Assembly: GCA_022376925.1 (NCBI GenBank)
Contig: JAIOJX010000032.1
Coordinates: forward strand, 119,017,979-119,081,978
Length of the DNA stretch: 64,000 nucleotides
Reading direction: 5' to 3'
From: Tragulus kanchil
Taxonomy: Eukaryota; Chordata; Mammalia; Artiodactyla; Tragulidae
Shown in pieces: positions 1 to 10,100 of the stretch (within the stretch, counting starts at the first letter, position 1; every line of letters begins with the position of its first letter). A program made the translations under genes and the position numbers. The notes under the pieces were generated by a model. It was given only the letters and a program-made list of their open reading frames with translations. It made no database searches and had not been told where the DNA came from.

Positions 1-112
1 TCTGTGCAAATCTCAATTAAAGTTTATTGCGCTTCTATTTTCAGACACATTGGGCTACCATGAATTGCATTTTAACTTATTTATGTGAAGTATTTGATTC
101 TACCTAATTCTT

Positions 113-327
113 TAAAAAAAGCATATTTATTTTCATCCATCTTTATTCTTTGGCCTGTGTGGGCCTCCCATTGCAGTGGCCTCTCTCGATGCAGAGCACC
201 GGCTTGCAATTGGACACACTGGTCCAGTTGCTCCGGGGCACGTGGGATCTTCCTGGGCCAGGGATCCCACCGGTGCTGCTTGTACTGCAAGGCAGGCTCT
301 TCACCCACTAGTCCACCAGCAAAGCCC
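113..327 (-). mobile_element. tRNA-derived SINE, unassigned family, copy 1
   Basis: The antisense tRNA head is at the right (CCACCAGCAAAGCCCC) and the A-rich tail at the left. The target-site duplication is CTACCTARTTCTT at 100-112 and 328-340, with one mismatch. The body GGCCTGTGTGGGCCTCCCAT is diagnostic of the family described in the findings. Confidence 0.85.
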
Positions 328-556
328 CTACCTAGTTCTTAATGGCAGTTTTTCACACTGCAGTCTCGGCCATCCTATGGGTCATTTAGAGGGTATTCTC
401 TGGACTACACTTCTTTTGCACTGCCAACCCAAAGTGCAGGGCAGTGAGAGCTTTAAAAACTTAAGGATTTAGGAATCAAGGAGGGCACCAGCGTAACAAC
501 GCCTTGCTAAGTGCGAAAATTAGCAATTGGAACCATCCACTGTGAAATGGGAAGCA

Positions 557-772
557 ATGGCTTCCCTAGTGGCTCAAACGGTAGAGTCCACTTGCTAATG
601 CAGGGGACTTAGGTTCCATCCCAGGGTCGGGAAGACACCCGCGGTGGGGGGGGGGGGGGGGGGCCGGCTACCCACTCCAATAATCCTGCCTGGAGAATTC
701 CATGGACAGAGGACTCTGACAGGCTACTGTCCATGGGGTCACAAAGAGTCAGACACACGACTGAGGCACTAA
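557..772 (+). mobile_element. Bov-tA/Bov-A SINE with an internal G18 run
   Basis: GGCTTCCCTAGTGGCTCA head, GACAGAGGACTCTGACAGG and GTCACAAAGAGTCAGACAC 3' part. A run of 18 G (646-663) sits where the usual GGAGAAGG segment should be. Duplication 1 begins within its 3' end. Confidence 0.85.
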
Positions 773-789
773 CACTTTCACTGTGCAAA

Positions 790-970
790 TTATGTGCCAA
801 GTGCCAGGCTCATGCTTTACCTTCCTCATTTTACTTATTTTAATCCCCACAACTGGTGTTACTTTGCAGAGAAATTATCACCATTTTATAGATGAGGAAA
901 CTGAGGTTAAGTCAGGTATCTAAGTTTACAAAGCTAATAGGTGGCACAGCTGGAAGGGTCAAATCTGGCT
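790..970 (-). mobile_element. MIR remnant
   Basis: ATTTTATAGATGAGGAAACTG and the surrounding sequence are the antisense core of MIR. A duplicated copy is at about 1914-2094. Confidence 0.65.
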
Positions 971-1335
971 AGGATGACTCCAAAACTCACTCTTCACCTC
1001 CCTCAGGGTGGTGGTCACCAAGTGGGCCCTGCCTGGCTTCGCGTGAAAGCCCAGGTTAACTTTCCCACAACAGCAGTTCTAAAACATCTGAAAGGTATAT
1101 TCTAACTCAAATACAGAGTGAGTCTAGGACAAGAGGCAAGAAGTAAATGTGGTGGGATGATCATCATTCTCCAGGTAATCTGCCTTTGGGGAGGGGTCCT
1201 TCTCTTCTACTCTCATCTTTACTAAATTTCAAAAAAAAAAAAAAAAAAATCATTGTATTGACTTTGGAGCACATACTTTATTGTACTTAATTTTTAATAT
1301 ATCCATTTCCCAAACTAGACATATCTATTCATTTT

Positions 1336-1432
1336 TTTGAGCGAACTCCGGGAGATAGTGAAGGACAGGGAAGCCTGGCGTGTTGCAGTCCACGGGTCGC
1401 AAAAAACTGGACACAACTTAGTGACTGAACAA
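1336..1432 (+). mobile_element. Bov-A 3' fragment
   Basis: GGAAGCCTGGCGTGTTGCAG and GACACAACTTAGTGACTGAA match the 3' half of the Bov-A unit. The duplicate is at about 2460-2556. Confidence 0.7.
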
Positions 1433-2931
1433 TAATTCACCTTTTGAATCTTCAAAATCCTCAGGGCCTACCACATAGCAGGCATCAACAAAATAAACAT
1501 AGCCGTTCATGCATCCATCATCCCTTTTACAGTGTAAAGAAAGATTGATATTCAGGCCCCACGTATATTTTGAGGAATATAATTCCCAATAAGCTTCTTT
1601 TTTTTCAGGTGAGAAACAGCTCGAGTCATTTTCAAAATCAAGATAACATTCAGGTAAGTATGGCAGGTGATCTGGTCAAAACTGCTTTGCCTGTTTTCAT
1701 TTTTTAAGAGTACTGAAAGATCTTTCAAAGACAAATGCTGAGCCACATTCGTCTGTCCACTTCTCACTGCTTTTCTCCTTCATTTGCTGTCTTTATGAAA
1801 GCAAAGGATTTATTCTAGTTCTCACCATCTCTAAGAGCTCTGGTCCACTGAACAATTTTTGACTCACTCTGTCATCCGATCAACCTGAGGCACTAACACT
1901 TTCACTGTGCAAATTATGTGCCAAGTGCCAGGCTCATGCTTTACCTTCCTCATTTTACTTATTTTAATCCCCACAACTGGTGTTACTTTGCAGAGAAATT
2001 ATCACCATTTTATAGATGAGGAAACTGAGGTTAAGTCAGGTATCTAAGTTTACAAAGCTAATAGGTGGCACAGCTGGAAGGGTCAAATCTGGCTAGGATG
2101 ACTCCAAAACTCACTCTTCACCTCCCTCAGGGTGGTGGTCACCAATGGGCCCTGCCTGGCTTCGCGTGAAAGCCCAGGTTAACTTTCCCACAACAGCAGT
2201 TCTAAAACATCTGAAAGGTATATTCTAACTCAAATACAGAGTGAGTCTAGGACAAGAGGCAAGAAGTAAATGTGGTGGGATGATCATCATTCTCCAGGTA
2301 ATCTGCCTTTGGGGAGGGGTCCTTCTCTTCTACTCTCATCTTTACTAAATTTCAAAAAAAAAAAAAAAAAATCATTGTATTGACTTTGGAGCACATACTT
2401 TATTGTACTTAATTTTTAATATATCCATTTCCCAAACTAGACATATCTATTCATTTTTTTGAGCGAACTCCGGGAGATAGTGAAGGACAGGGAAGCCTGG
2501 CGTGTTGCAGTCCACGGGGTCGCAAAAAACTGGACACAACTTAGTGACTGAACAATAATTCACCTTTTGAATCTTCAAAATCCTCAGGGCCTACCACATA
2601 GCAGGCATCAACAAAATAAACATAGCCGTTCATGCATCCATCATCCCTTTTACAGTGTAAAGAAAGATTGATATTCAGGCCCCACGTATATTTTGAGGAA
2701 TATAATTCCCAATAAGCTTCTTTTTTTTCAGGTGAGAAACAGCTCGAGTCATTTTCAAAATCAAGATAACATTCAGGTAAGTATGGCAGGTGATCTGGTC
2801 AAAACTGCTTTGCCTGTTTTCATTTTTTAAGAGTACTGAAAGATCTTTCAAAGACAAATGCTGAGCCACATTCGTCTGTCCACTTCTCACTGCTTTTCTC
2901 CTTCATTTGCTGTCTTTATGAAAGCAAAGGA

Positions 2932-2937
2932 TTTATT
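2932..2937 (-). promoter_or_regulatory. Candidate PPCS polyadenylation signal AATAAA
   Basis: TTTATT on the plus strand reads AATAAA in the PPCS sense, about 73 nt past the stop codon. An identical hexamer at 1809-1814 is its duplicate in the other copy of the 1.1-kb block. Use of either site is not proven; a longer 3' UTR is possible. Confidence 0.35.
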
Positions 2938-3009
2938 CTAGTTCTCACCATCTCTAAGAGCTCTGGTCCACTGAACAATTTTTGATCCTATAAATTAAGG
3001 CTTTTTGCC

Positions 3010-3333
3010 TCAGTTTCTGTCATGTATAAAGGCAGTATGTCGAGACTGAAGATCATCCACGATCTTCTCTTCTATCTCTAAGCCTTTTCCTACTTCTTCC
3101 TCGGATAATGATAGCTTGGTTTCTGAGTCTTTAGTTATAATAACCACAGAAGACCGTCGTGAGTCAAGGATATTAGCCACCACCACTTGATGTCGATAAA
3201 CTTCCAAAGCATTCCGTGCACGATCAATCACGATGGAGGGGTCAGTCTCCAACTTAAAGGAAATTATAAACGCTTTGGGAGCCCAATCTTTAACCAAAGG
3301 AGAAAGCATTTTGGGCACCATCTTCATTGTTAT
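3010..3333 (-). CDS. PPCS: PPCS coding exon 3 (last) with stop
   Basis: Encodes the last 107 residues, from [14 protein letters not shown] to HTAFIHDRN, then TGA at 3012-3010. The acceptor is CCAATACAG, with a branch-point-like CTTAC upstream. It contains [12 protein letters not shown] and the acidic [17 protein letters not shown] stretch typical of the mammalian C-terminus. The 3' flank below 3010 runs into a 1.1-kb duplicated block. Confidence 0.96.
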   Translation of the reverse strand: MTMKMVPKMLSPLVKDWAPKAFIISFKLETDPSIVIDRARNALEVYRHQVVVANILDSRRSSVVIITKDSETKLSLSEEEVGKGLEIEEKIVDDLQSRHTAFIHDRN

Positions 3334-6300
3334 CTGTATTGGAAAAAGAGAAGCTTAGTAAGCAAACAAGATTACTTACCTACCAGGCAAATCAAGCTCA
3401 ATGGAAACTAAGGAAACAGGGATTCAGATGTTTGGCTATGGCAACTTAAGTAGGATTTCTCACTGCCAAACTTTAAAAAAAAATTGTTAATTTATTTTAG
3501 TTGGAGGATAATTACAATATTGTGATGGTTTTCACTACAGATCAACATGAACTGGCCACAGGTATACATGTGTTCCCCACCATCTTGAATTCCCCTCCCA
3601 CCTCCCTTCCCCACCCTATCCCTCTCGGTTGTCCCAGAGCACTGGCTTTGGGTGCCCTGCTTCATGCATCAAACTTGCACTGGTCACTATTTTACATATG
3701 GTAAGATACATGTTTCAGTGCTATTCACTCAAATCAATCCACCCTCGCCGTCTCCCACTGAGTTCGTAAGTCTGTTCTTTACATCTGTGTCTCCTTTGCT
3801 GCCCTGCATGCAGGATCATCGATACCATTTTTCTAAATTCCAAATACATGTGTTAATATACAGTGTTTGTCTTTCTCTTTCTGATTTCACTCTCTATAAC
3901 AAGTTCCAGGTTCATCCACCTCATTAGAACAGACTCAAATGCATTCCTTTCATGGCTGAATTATATTCCGTTGTGTATATGCATCACAACTTCCTTATCC
4001 ATTCATTTGCCAATGGTCATCTAGGTTGCTTCCATGTCCTAACTATTGTAAACAGTGCTGCAATGAACACTGGGGTGTATATGTCTGATCTTTCAATTAC
4101 GGTTTCCTTGGGGTAGATGCCCAGCAGTGGGATTGCTAAGTAGTATACTGTCAAACTTTCTAAAGCATATTAAATGCTTACTTAAAAGCCTCTGTAGGGG
4201 AAAAAAAAAAAAAAAGCCTCTGTAGGGTTCATAAGGATGCCTGACTTCAAAGCTTCATGCATATTCTGGGGCAAACCACATCTTAAGAATTAGCCTTGTC
4301 TTGCAACCCTCATTACCATAAATAAAACTCTAAAAAACAGCATGATATTTTCTCAAACAGTCCCTTTACATTTTTTAAACCAAAGCTTCCAATAAACAAA
4401 TACAAATAACCTGTTTCAATAAAGGTTACCCTGGCAGAAGCCCAAGGTTGACTTTTTAAACCCCCCAGCCTAAAATGTTTATTGCACTGGCAGACTGACT
4501 TTTTCATTCCATTAAAAAATTGTCCTTGTAACATTTTAGCACTGAGGAAACAGAACTGATCTTATTTTTATTCATCAACACTGCTGTATTATTCTCAATT
4601 CCTTCTAAAGGGAATGTTGTGCTGTTTCGTGTACTTTCAAGTACAAGACAGAACTAAGAATTACAGGATAAAAGTAAAGCTCCCAGCATTGAAAAAGTGT
4701 GAAATCACTAGGCTAGCCATCAGAATTTTCCCTCAGAGAGTTAGCAAGAGTGACAGGGATCACATACCCACTTGCATTTTATCTTTCTCTTTAGCATTTA
4801 TCACTACCTAACATAATATGCATTTGACTTATTTATTGCTTCCTCGGCAGAGTATATACAAAACAAGGGCAAAGTATGTTTCTTTCCACTGCCTTACCTC
4901 CAGGTCCTACAGTAGTGCCTGGCATATAGTAGGTACTCAATAAACTTATGTTGAAGAACTGAACAAATGAACTGTACTACAAAGTCAGCAAGTGCTCTAT
5001 GGATAGTCTCTCCTATTTAAAGCCTACTTGTATCACCTAATAAATGACTAAGAATTCCCTCAAGTTCCAAGAAGCCAGATCATCTCAGCATCTCCACCAC
5101 ACCACTGCCCTACGTTCTCCTTATACTGAAACATTAACCGCCATCTAATTTGCCCCCACCACTCTAAGTCATCTTTCACAATGATGCCAGAACGTTCTTC
5201 ACAAACAAAAACTTTACCTCATTCTCTTAGGTCTCCCTTGAATTTAATCTCTTAGCATTAAGTTAAAGCACCTTAAGAAGGAATACAAAATTTCTACAAA
5301 GGAAGCTGTCCCTTCAGCTTGCCCTCCACCCCGCCACCACTCTCCAGTCTTATTTCTAAGCTCCAACTGTGTACTCTATCTGGAATGACCTTCCCCTGGT
5401 CTGGTACTCCCTCTGCTCATCTTTTAAAACCTAGTTCAAGCCATTTCCTCCAGAGTCTTGACTTTCCCCCAGAGTCACTCACCCCATGCTCTGACTTCAC
5501 TTTGTACGTACCTCTACTAGAGCATTTATCACTCTGTACTGTAATTATGTCTGTGTCCAGCAACCTCACTAGATTGTGAGGTTCTTGCGGGAGGGCGGTG
5601 TCTTATTCATCTCTGTATCCCTAGTGCCTATCACATACGGAATGCAGAAAGGTCATCTCCAGATCAAAAGGAAATTAACCCAAGACTGGTTATAGGGAAT
5701 CAGATCTCTGGAAGAGAAGCGCCCATCACCTGCAGTGGGCCCCCAGATGACTGGATCTTGTGTTCAGGCATTTCAGAGGCAGGAACATAGAAATCTGACA
5801 CGGCCGCAGCCAGGTAAAACATCGCAGAAGAACCTGAAAAGAGAAGCACAGGGTGCAATAAATTGGAGAGGTATATGCGGGTCAGCTCTTTTTCAACTCA
5901 GATTCCTCCCTTGTGAGAGCCGTGAGTAAGGGGATATGTGTCTAGGGGGAAAGGCTCTGTCTCCTGGCATCCAATGAACTTCTAAAGGCACGCACCTAGC
6001 GGGTTGAGAGCCTGGGCTGCAGCCTGCAACAAATGTAAATAGTCTGCCAAAGTGGTAAACTCTATAGCCAGGAAGGTGCCAGCAGCCTCAGCCTCCTGGA
6101 AGCTCCGCAGAGCCGCAGCGAAGCCCGGCAGTGCTTGCTCCTCCGCCTCCAGGCTCATCATGCCCGATGGCGCTAGGTCAGAGGGCCGCAGAACCGACAG
6201 CCAGGTCTGGGGCGGGAAGCGGTGGGCAAAGGGGAAGGCAGAGCGCGCGCGGTACAGGAACAGGACCCCATAGCCCGCGGCCAAGAAGGCTTCGGCCGAG

Positions 6301-6503
6301 TTAGCACCGCGTCGCCCGCTGCTGAAGTTGTCCAGAAAGCGCACAGGCCGGGCTTCCAGGGGTACTTTGGTGCCGCCGGAAGTGACCAACACCACCCGTC
6401 GGCCCTGCGCGCCCAGCCGGGCGGCGAAGCGAGCCATAACCTCTGCGCAGCGCTCAGCACCGGCGGGCTGGGGAAACTCCGCAGCCAGGTCCACGGCCGC
6501 CAT
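3010..6503 (-). CDS. PPCS: Phosphopantothenoylcysteine synthetase, complete coding sequence in three exons
   Basis: This enzyme performs the second step of CoA synthesis from pantothenate, joining 4'-phosphopantothenate and L-cysteine using a nucleotide triphosphate in the cytosol. The coding sequence is complement(join(3010..3333, 5730..5833, 5996..6503)): 508+104+324 nt, giving 311 codons plus stop, the length I recall for human PPCS. Visible family motifs are [11 protein letters not shown] and [11 protein letters not shown] near the N-terminus (substrate/nucleotide-binding segment), [10 protein letters not shown] across exon 2, and KMVPK plus [12 protein letters not shown] in exon 3. Every junction is GT-AG with matching phase (phase 1 after exon 1, phase 0 after exon 2). 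The start is the ATG at 6503-6501, because an in-frame TAG lies upstream at 6539-6537 with no ATG between. The gene is divergent from ZMYND12 with 569 bp between start codons. The reading frame is not broken. Confidence 0.97.
3470..4150 (-). mobile_element. L1 3' end in PPCS intron 2
   Basis: Antisense L1 3' UTR and ORF2 end: TTGGAGGATAATTACAATAT, then GCTGCAATGAACACTGGGGT and GTGGGATTGCTAAGT. Diverged and 5'-truncated. Confidence 0.8.
4184..4227 (-). mobile_element. Tail-only poly(A) insertion with target-site duplication
   Basis: AAAAGCCTCTGTAGGG occurs at 4184-4199 and 4212-4227, separated by G plus an A run. The first copy is preceded by TT, giving the L1 endonuclease site TT/AAAA. The strand assignment is uncertain. 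Confidence 0.6.
4905..4965 (+). mobile_element. L2/MIR-type 3' end remnant
   Basis: AGTGCCTGGCATATAGTAGG followed by TACTCAATAAACTTATGTTG is the shared 3' end of mammalian L2 and MIR. The rest of 4236-5315 shows nothing I recognise. Confidence 0.5.
5319..5655 (+). mobile_element. L2 LINE remnant
   Basis: CTGGAATGACCTTCCCCTGG, then CTAGATTGTGAGGTTCTTGC and CTTATTCATCTCTGTATCCC follow the L2 3' end in sense. Old and decayed, just downstream of PPCS exon 2 in gene sense. Confidence 0.65.
5730..5833 (-). CDS. PPCS: PPCS coding exon 2
   Basis: A short 104-nt exon, found by reading the minus strand. It follows a pyrimidine-rich acceptor (CTCTTTTCAG) and ends with CTGCAG before donor GTGATG. It encodes the segment [20 protein letters not shown] and on to GGPLQ, with the conserved [10 protein letters not shown] loop of the active-site region. 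The 2396-bp intron that follows contains an L1 3' end, a tail-only poly(A) insertion and an L2 remnant. Confidence 0.95.
5996..6503 (-). CDS. PPCS: PPCS coding exon 1
   Basis: Encodes residues 1-169 plus the first base of codon 170. It starts [13 protein letters not shown] and ends with ALNPL before the donor GTGCGT (5995 downwards). It is GC-rich, as part of the promoter CpG island. It carries the conserved Ser-Gly-Gly-Thr and Asn-Phe-Ser-Ser-Gly segments of the synthetase fold. The open frame continues upstream to a GTG at 6533, but this is non-coding: the first ATG is at 6503. The intron after it is only 162 bp. Confidence 0.96.
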
Positions 6504-6998
6504 GAGTGCCAGAGCGCCCCCGCCACTGCGCACGCTCTACGGCCGTCGGCGCCACGCCCCCCGTGCCCTTACCTGACCCGCGCGCAGCCGCGATAGTAAC
6601 TGGGTGGTTGGTTACGGTGCACTGGACGTCAGCGCAGGGTTTCTGCTTGGAAATGCGTGCTGGTTCCGCCCTATAGCCAGCTAGTCTGACACGGAGCAGG
6701 CTGGAGTCCTCGGCTGGGCAGGCATCTGCAAGAGTCACGCCCCCTTGTTTAGCCTGGGTGAAGAACCGGCCGTGTTTGATCCTTATCGGCCACCATACAG
6801 ACCTCGCTAGCCTTGGACCTTTGCTAAAATTTGATTGCCTGGCCACTTAACTTTTGGACTTGCAGTGGGGTGGGGCGGAGAACTGTGGGGTTTTCTTGGC
6901 TTCATTTTCTGAAACCTACGAACGCACTCCAAGGGTCAGTCGCGCCACGGCCCTCTCCCTCCCCTCGAAATGCTGAGAATGGGGCTGCGCCGTGTTGA

Positions 6999-7006
6999 TC
7001 ACGTGA
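6999..7006. promoter_or_regulatory. Palindromic E-box TCACGTGA
   Basis: This perfect palindrome, TCACGTGA followed by C, lies 67 nt before the ZMYND12 ATG. It fits the core bound by USF and MiT/TFE basic helix-loop-helix factors. Occupancy is not known. Confidence 0.4.
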
Positions 7007-7025
7007 CACCGCCGTCCAGCGTGTC

Positions 7026-7038
7026 CTCGCCGAGCAAC
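7026..7038 (+). promoter_or_regulatory. RFX X-box-like motif upstream of ZMYND12
   Basis: CTCGCC-G-AGCAAC fits GTNRCC-N(0-3)-RGYAAC with one mismatch, at the first base. It ends 34 nt before the ZMYND12 start codon. RFX factors drive many axonemal genes, so the location makes sense for ZMYND12. The match is imperfect and short. Confidence 0.3.
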
Positions 7039-7072
7039 CGTCCTGGAGACTGACAACACCGTTCTTCGCAAC

Positions 7073-7182
7073 ATGAACGTGATCTACCCTCTGGCAGTGC
7101 CCAAAGGGCGCCGGCTCTGCTGTGAGGTGTGCGAAGCCCCGGCCGAGCGGGTGTGCGGGGCCTGCACAGTCACTTATTACTG
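7073..7182 (+). CDS. ZMYND12: ZMYND12 coding exon 1
   Basis: Starts at the ATG in CGCAACATGAAC, with A at -3. It encodes [20 protein letters not shown] and on through VTYY plus two bases of Cys37. It carries the first half of the MYND finger (C17, C20, C28, C31). The donor is TACTG|GTAGGC. The intron that follows is 12.9 kb. Confidence 0.95.
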
Positions 7183-10100
7183 GTAGGCCCTGAAACGTGG
7201 CCCCTGGGCGCCTCAGCCCTCTCCCTCTCCCTTAGCCAGGGAATCCTCTGGGTCCTAGGGTCTAGGCGGCTTCAAGATTGGTCGGAGGCTTAAGTGCCTG
7301 CGTTTGCTTCCTCTCCCACTCGTCGCCAGATGTTTTGTGGAGCGCTTGTCGCGCGGTATGCACTGTTCTAGGTGCTGAAATTACTGGGAGAATCTGGGGA
7401 GACCACATCTCTCAAAAATGTAATATTGTCATGAGAAAGCTAGATAAGTAAACCAACAGGCTAAACAGGATCATTTCAGAGAGCGGCCCAGTATATCTTG
7501 CCTGGGAAATCCCAGCAGAGGAGCCTGGCGGGTTACAGTTCATGCAATGGCAGAAGAGGCAGACATGACTTAGCGACTAAATCACCACCACCGCCACAAA
7601 ATGGCATAAAGGCAAAGGAAATGTGATGATAGGCTGGGCAGACAGCCTCTCTGAGAATAGACTGGATCTGAATATGACAGTGTGGGAACAGTCCGCCAGA
7701 GAAACGCTGGAGGAAGAGTGGCTCAATGAGGCTCCGACGGAGGGAAGACTGGTGTGTTAGAGGAACAACAGATAGAAAGCTAGCTTGTCGGTGCGCAGCC
7801 AAGATGGCCACCATGTGGGGAGGGTGGTACAGAAAATAATAGTTTTCATTTATTCAGTATAACAATCCCTGACCTTGACTTCAGATTGGACTCTCTTTGG
7901 GACCTGAGATGAGACAGCTAGGTTGGTGACTTTCAGAAACCTAGTCCAGAGTAGACCTACCTGTTTTAAAAAGTAAGTCGTTATACAACCCTATATGACA
8001 GGTGCTGTCTCTTAGGGACTACTATCCCCTGGGACCTCTAAGGGTGGAAGCATGGTGACGGGCAGCAAAGATTCCTCTGAAGAAGCAATATTTGCGTGCA
8101 GTCTTGAAAGGTCAGAAGAAAGTTACTAGGTGAATGAGCAATGAAGAAAGAAAGGAAGGACATTCCTCACACCCAGGACTGCTTGGGTAAAGCGTGAGAG
8201 AATAGACTTTGTGCAGAGATAGGTAGAGGAGGGAGTCATGGAGGGAGCAGTCACTGATTTTCAGACTGCCCTCCGGGGCCCATTAGCAGATCAGGAGTAA
8301 ATCACAACAAGCATTTTAAGGAAAAAAGAAAAAAAAATATATAGAAAGTATCAGAGTAATCCTATTTGAATTGCTTCTTCAGACTTGTATTTTAGTGTTT
8401 TATGTGGGTGTGTGTTTGTACTAGTGAAATGTATATCTTACTATAGATTGTTTTTTTTAAAAAAGTTTAAAAATCATTGTGTTAGTTACTAGTAGGAGTT
8501 TAAGCTAAGAAGATAAAGGTTGGGCCAAACAGTGACATGAGATCAAGGAGTCTGGAACTTATCTTCTGGGGGGTCATGGATGTCTTTCACATGCTCATGT
8601 TTGTATGAAGGAAAGACGGCATGTCTCAGTGGGAAGCGAGATTGGAAGGTAGACACTGAAGACAACATAGCCTCTCAGCTACAGTGATCCCTGGTGGCTC
8701 AGATGGTAAAGAATCTGCCTGCAATATGGGAGACCTGGGTTCGATCCCTGAGTTGGGAAGATCCCCTGGAGAAGGGGAAGGCTACCTGCTCCAGTGTTCT
8801 TGCCTGGGGAATCCCATGACTCATCCATGGGGTTGTAAAGAGATGAACAGGACTGAATGACTTTCACTTCACCTCGCAGTGATCCCAGTGGCGAGTGAAC
8901 ATACCTTGCAGACTGAAGCCGGTGTCCCTCCTCAGTTCTTTCACAGGACTCTGTACATCCCCTGGCCTCACGTTATGACCCAGCTTGAAATCGTTTAGTG
9001 ATCTGTACCCCTCACTAAGCTGTATGCTCCATGAGGGCAAGGGCAGCATCCATGTTTTCACTGCCATTTCTTTATTGCGTATAGAGTACAATTCAGGATT
9101 TGTAACAGAAACTACAAAGCCCTGGTTGCCTCTCTACTACCATTTCCCACCACCCTCACCCCTTTTATCCTGGATGTGGTTACAGAGGATTTCTTTCAGT
9201 TCTCATTTGCCAACCCCTTTCCTCCCGCAGGTTCTTTGCCCTAGCTGTTGTTTCTGCTGGGAACTTTTCTCTACAATCACAGATCTTCCTAACTTCCTTT
9301 CATCTTTCTCTTCTCAGAAATGTTATTTCTTTTTTTTTTTAGAAATGTTATTTCTTCAATGAAGTCTTTCTGAAAAATGCAACCTAAATACGATCTTGTT
9401 TTCTCTCACACATTTTTTCCTTCTCTTTTTTTCTATACTTTTATGTTTTTGTCTCACTTGTTTAATATATTTTCTTTCTTTCTTTCTTTTTTTTTTGCTG
9501 TGTGGTTTGTGGCATTTTTTTTTTTTAAGATTTTATTTATTTATTTATTGGAGGGGGCGGGTTGGGGAGGGAGGGGGTGGGTGGGCCACTTCTATTGGTC
9601 TTTCATTTATCTAGTTTTCATCCATCTTTGTTCTTTGGCCCGTGTGGGCCTCCCATCGTGGTGGCCTCTGTTGTCGCAGAGCACCGGCTCTGGGCGCATG
9701 CTCTCCAGAGCTCTGGCTCGGTAATTGGACACATCGGTCCAGCTGCTCCGCAGCACATGGGATCTTCCCAGGCCAGGGATGGAACCGGCGCCCCTTGCGC
9801 TGCAAGGCAATGTCCTTACCCACTGGACCACCAGGGAAGCCTGGTTTGTGGCATCTTTAGTTCCCCAACCAGGGTTTGAGCCCAGGTCCCCTGCACTGGA
9901 AGCGTGTAGTCTTAGCCACTGGAGTGCCAGAGAAGTCCTGAACAAGCACTTTTAAATGCAGGACTGGCGTTCTAGAGAGAAATAAGACTCCTTTGCCTGA
10001 TAGGAGCATCCCTATCTTCCCTTGTCCTCTTTGTCCCTCAAGCCCAGAAGTAATTCCTCCTCCCTCTCAGCTGGCTTTGTAGTTACTCTGTACCCTTCAG

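Larger units (their letters stand above)
761..2985 (+). repeat. Tandem direct duplication 1, period 1124 bp
   Basis: Copies at 761-1862 and 1885-2985 with a 22-nt spacer (1863-1884) found in neither copy. Observed differences are one-base indels: A19 versus A18, CAAGTGGG versus CAATGGG, CACGGG versus CACGGGG. It covers a MIR remnant, a Bov-A fragment and the sequence just 3' of PPCS, including a candidate poly(A) signal. Confidence 0.95.
5980..7210. promoter_or_regulatory. CpG-rich bidirectional promoter region of PPCS and ZMYND12
   Basis: GC- and CpG-rich sequence covers both first exons and the 569 bp between the start codons (6504-7072). Visible candidate sites are a GC box GGGGCGG at 6872-6878, an NRF1-like TGCGCACGC at 6527-6535, a palindromic E-box TCACGTGA at 6999-7006, and an RFX X-box-like CTCGCC-G-AGCAAC at 7026-7038. 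No TATA box is evident. Divergent genes sharing a CpG island normally share one promoter. Calling all of it promoter is inference; the base composition and motifs are seen. Confidence 0.75.

Noticed and set aside
5982..6533. PPCS start extended to 6533
   Set aside because: The codon at 6533-6531 is GTG, not ATG, and a TAG lies two codons further upstream. The first in-frame ATG is at 6503 and gives the normal 311-residue length.
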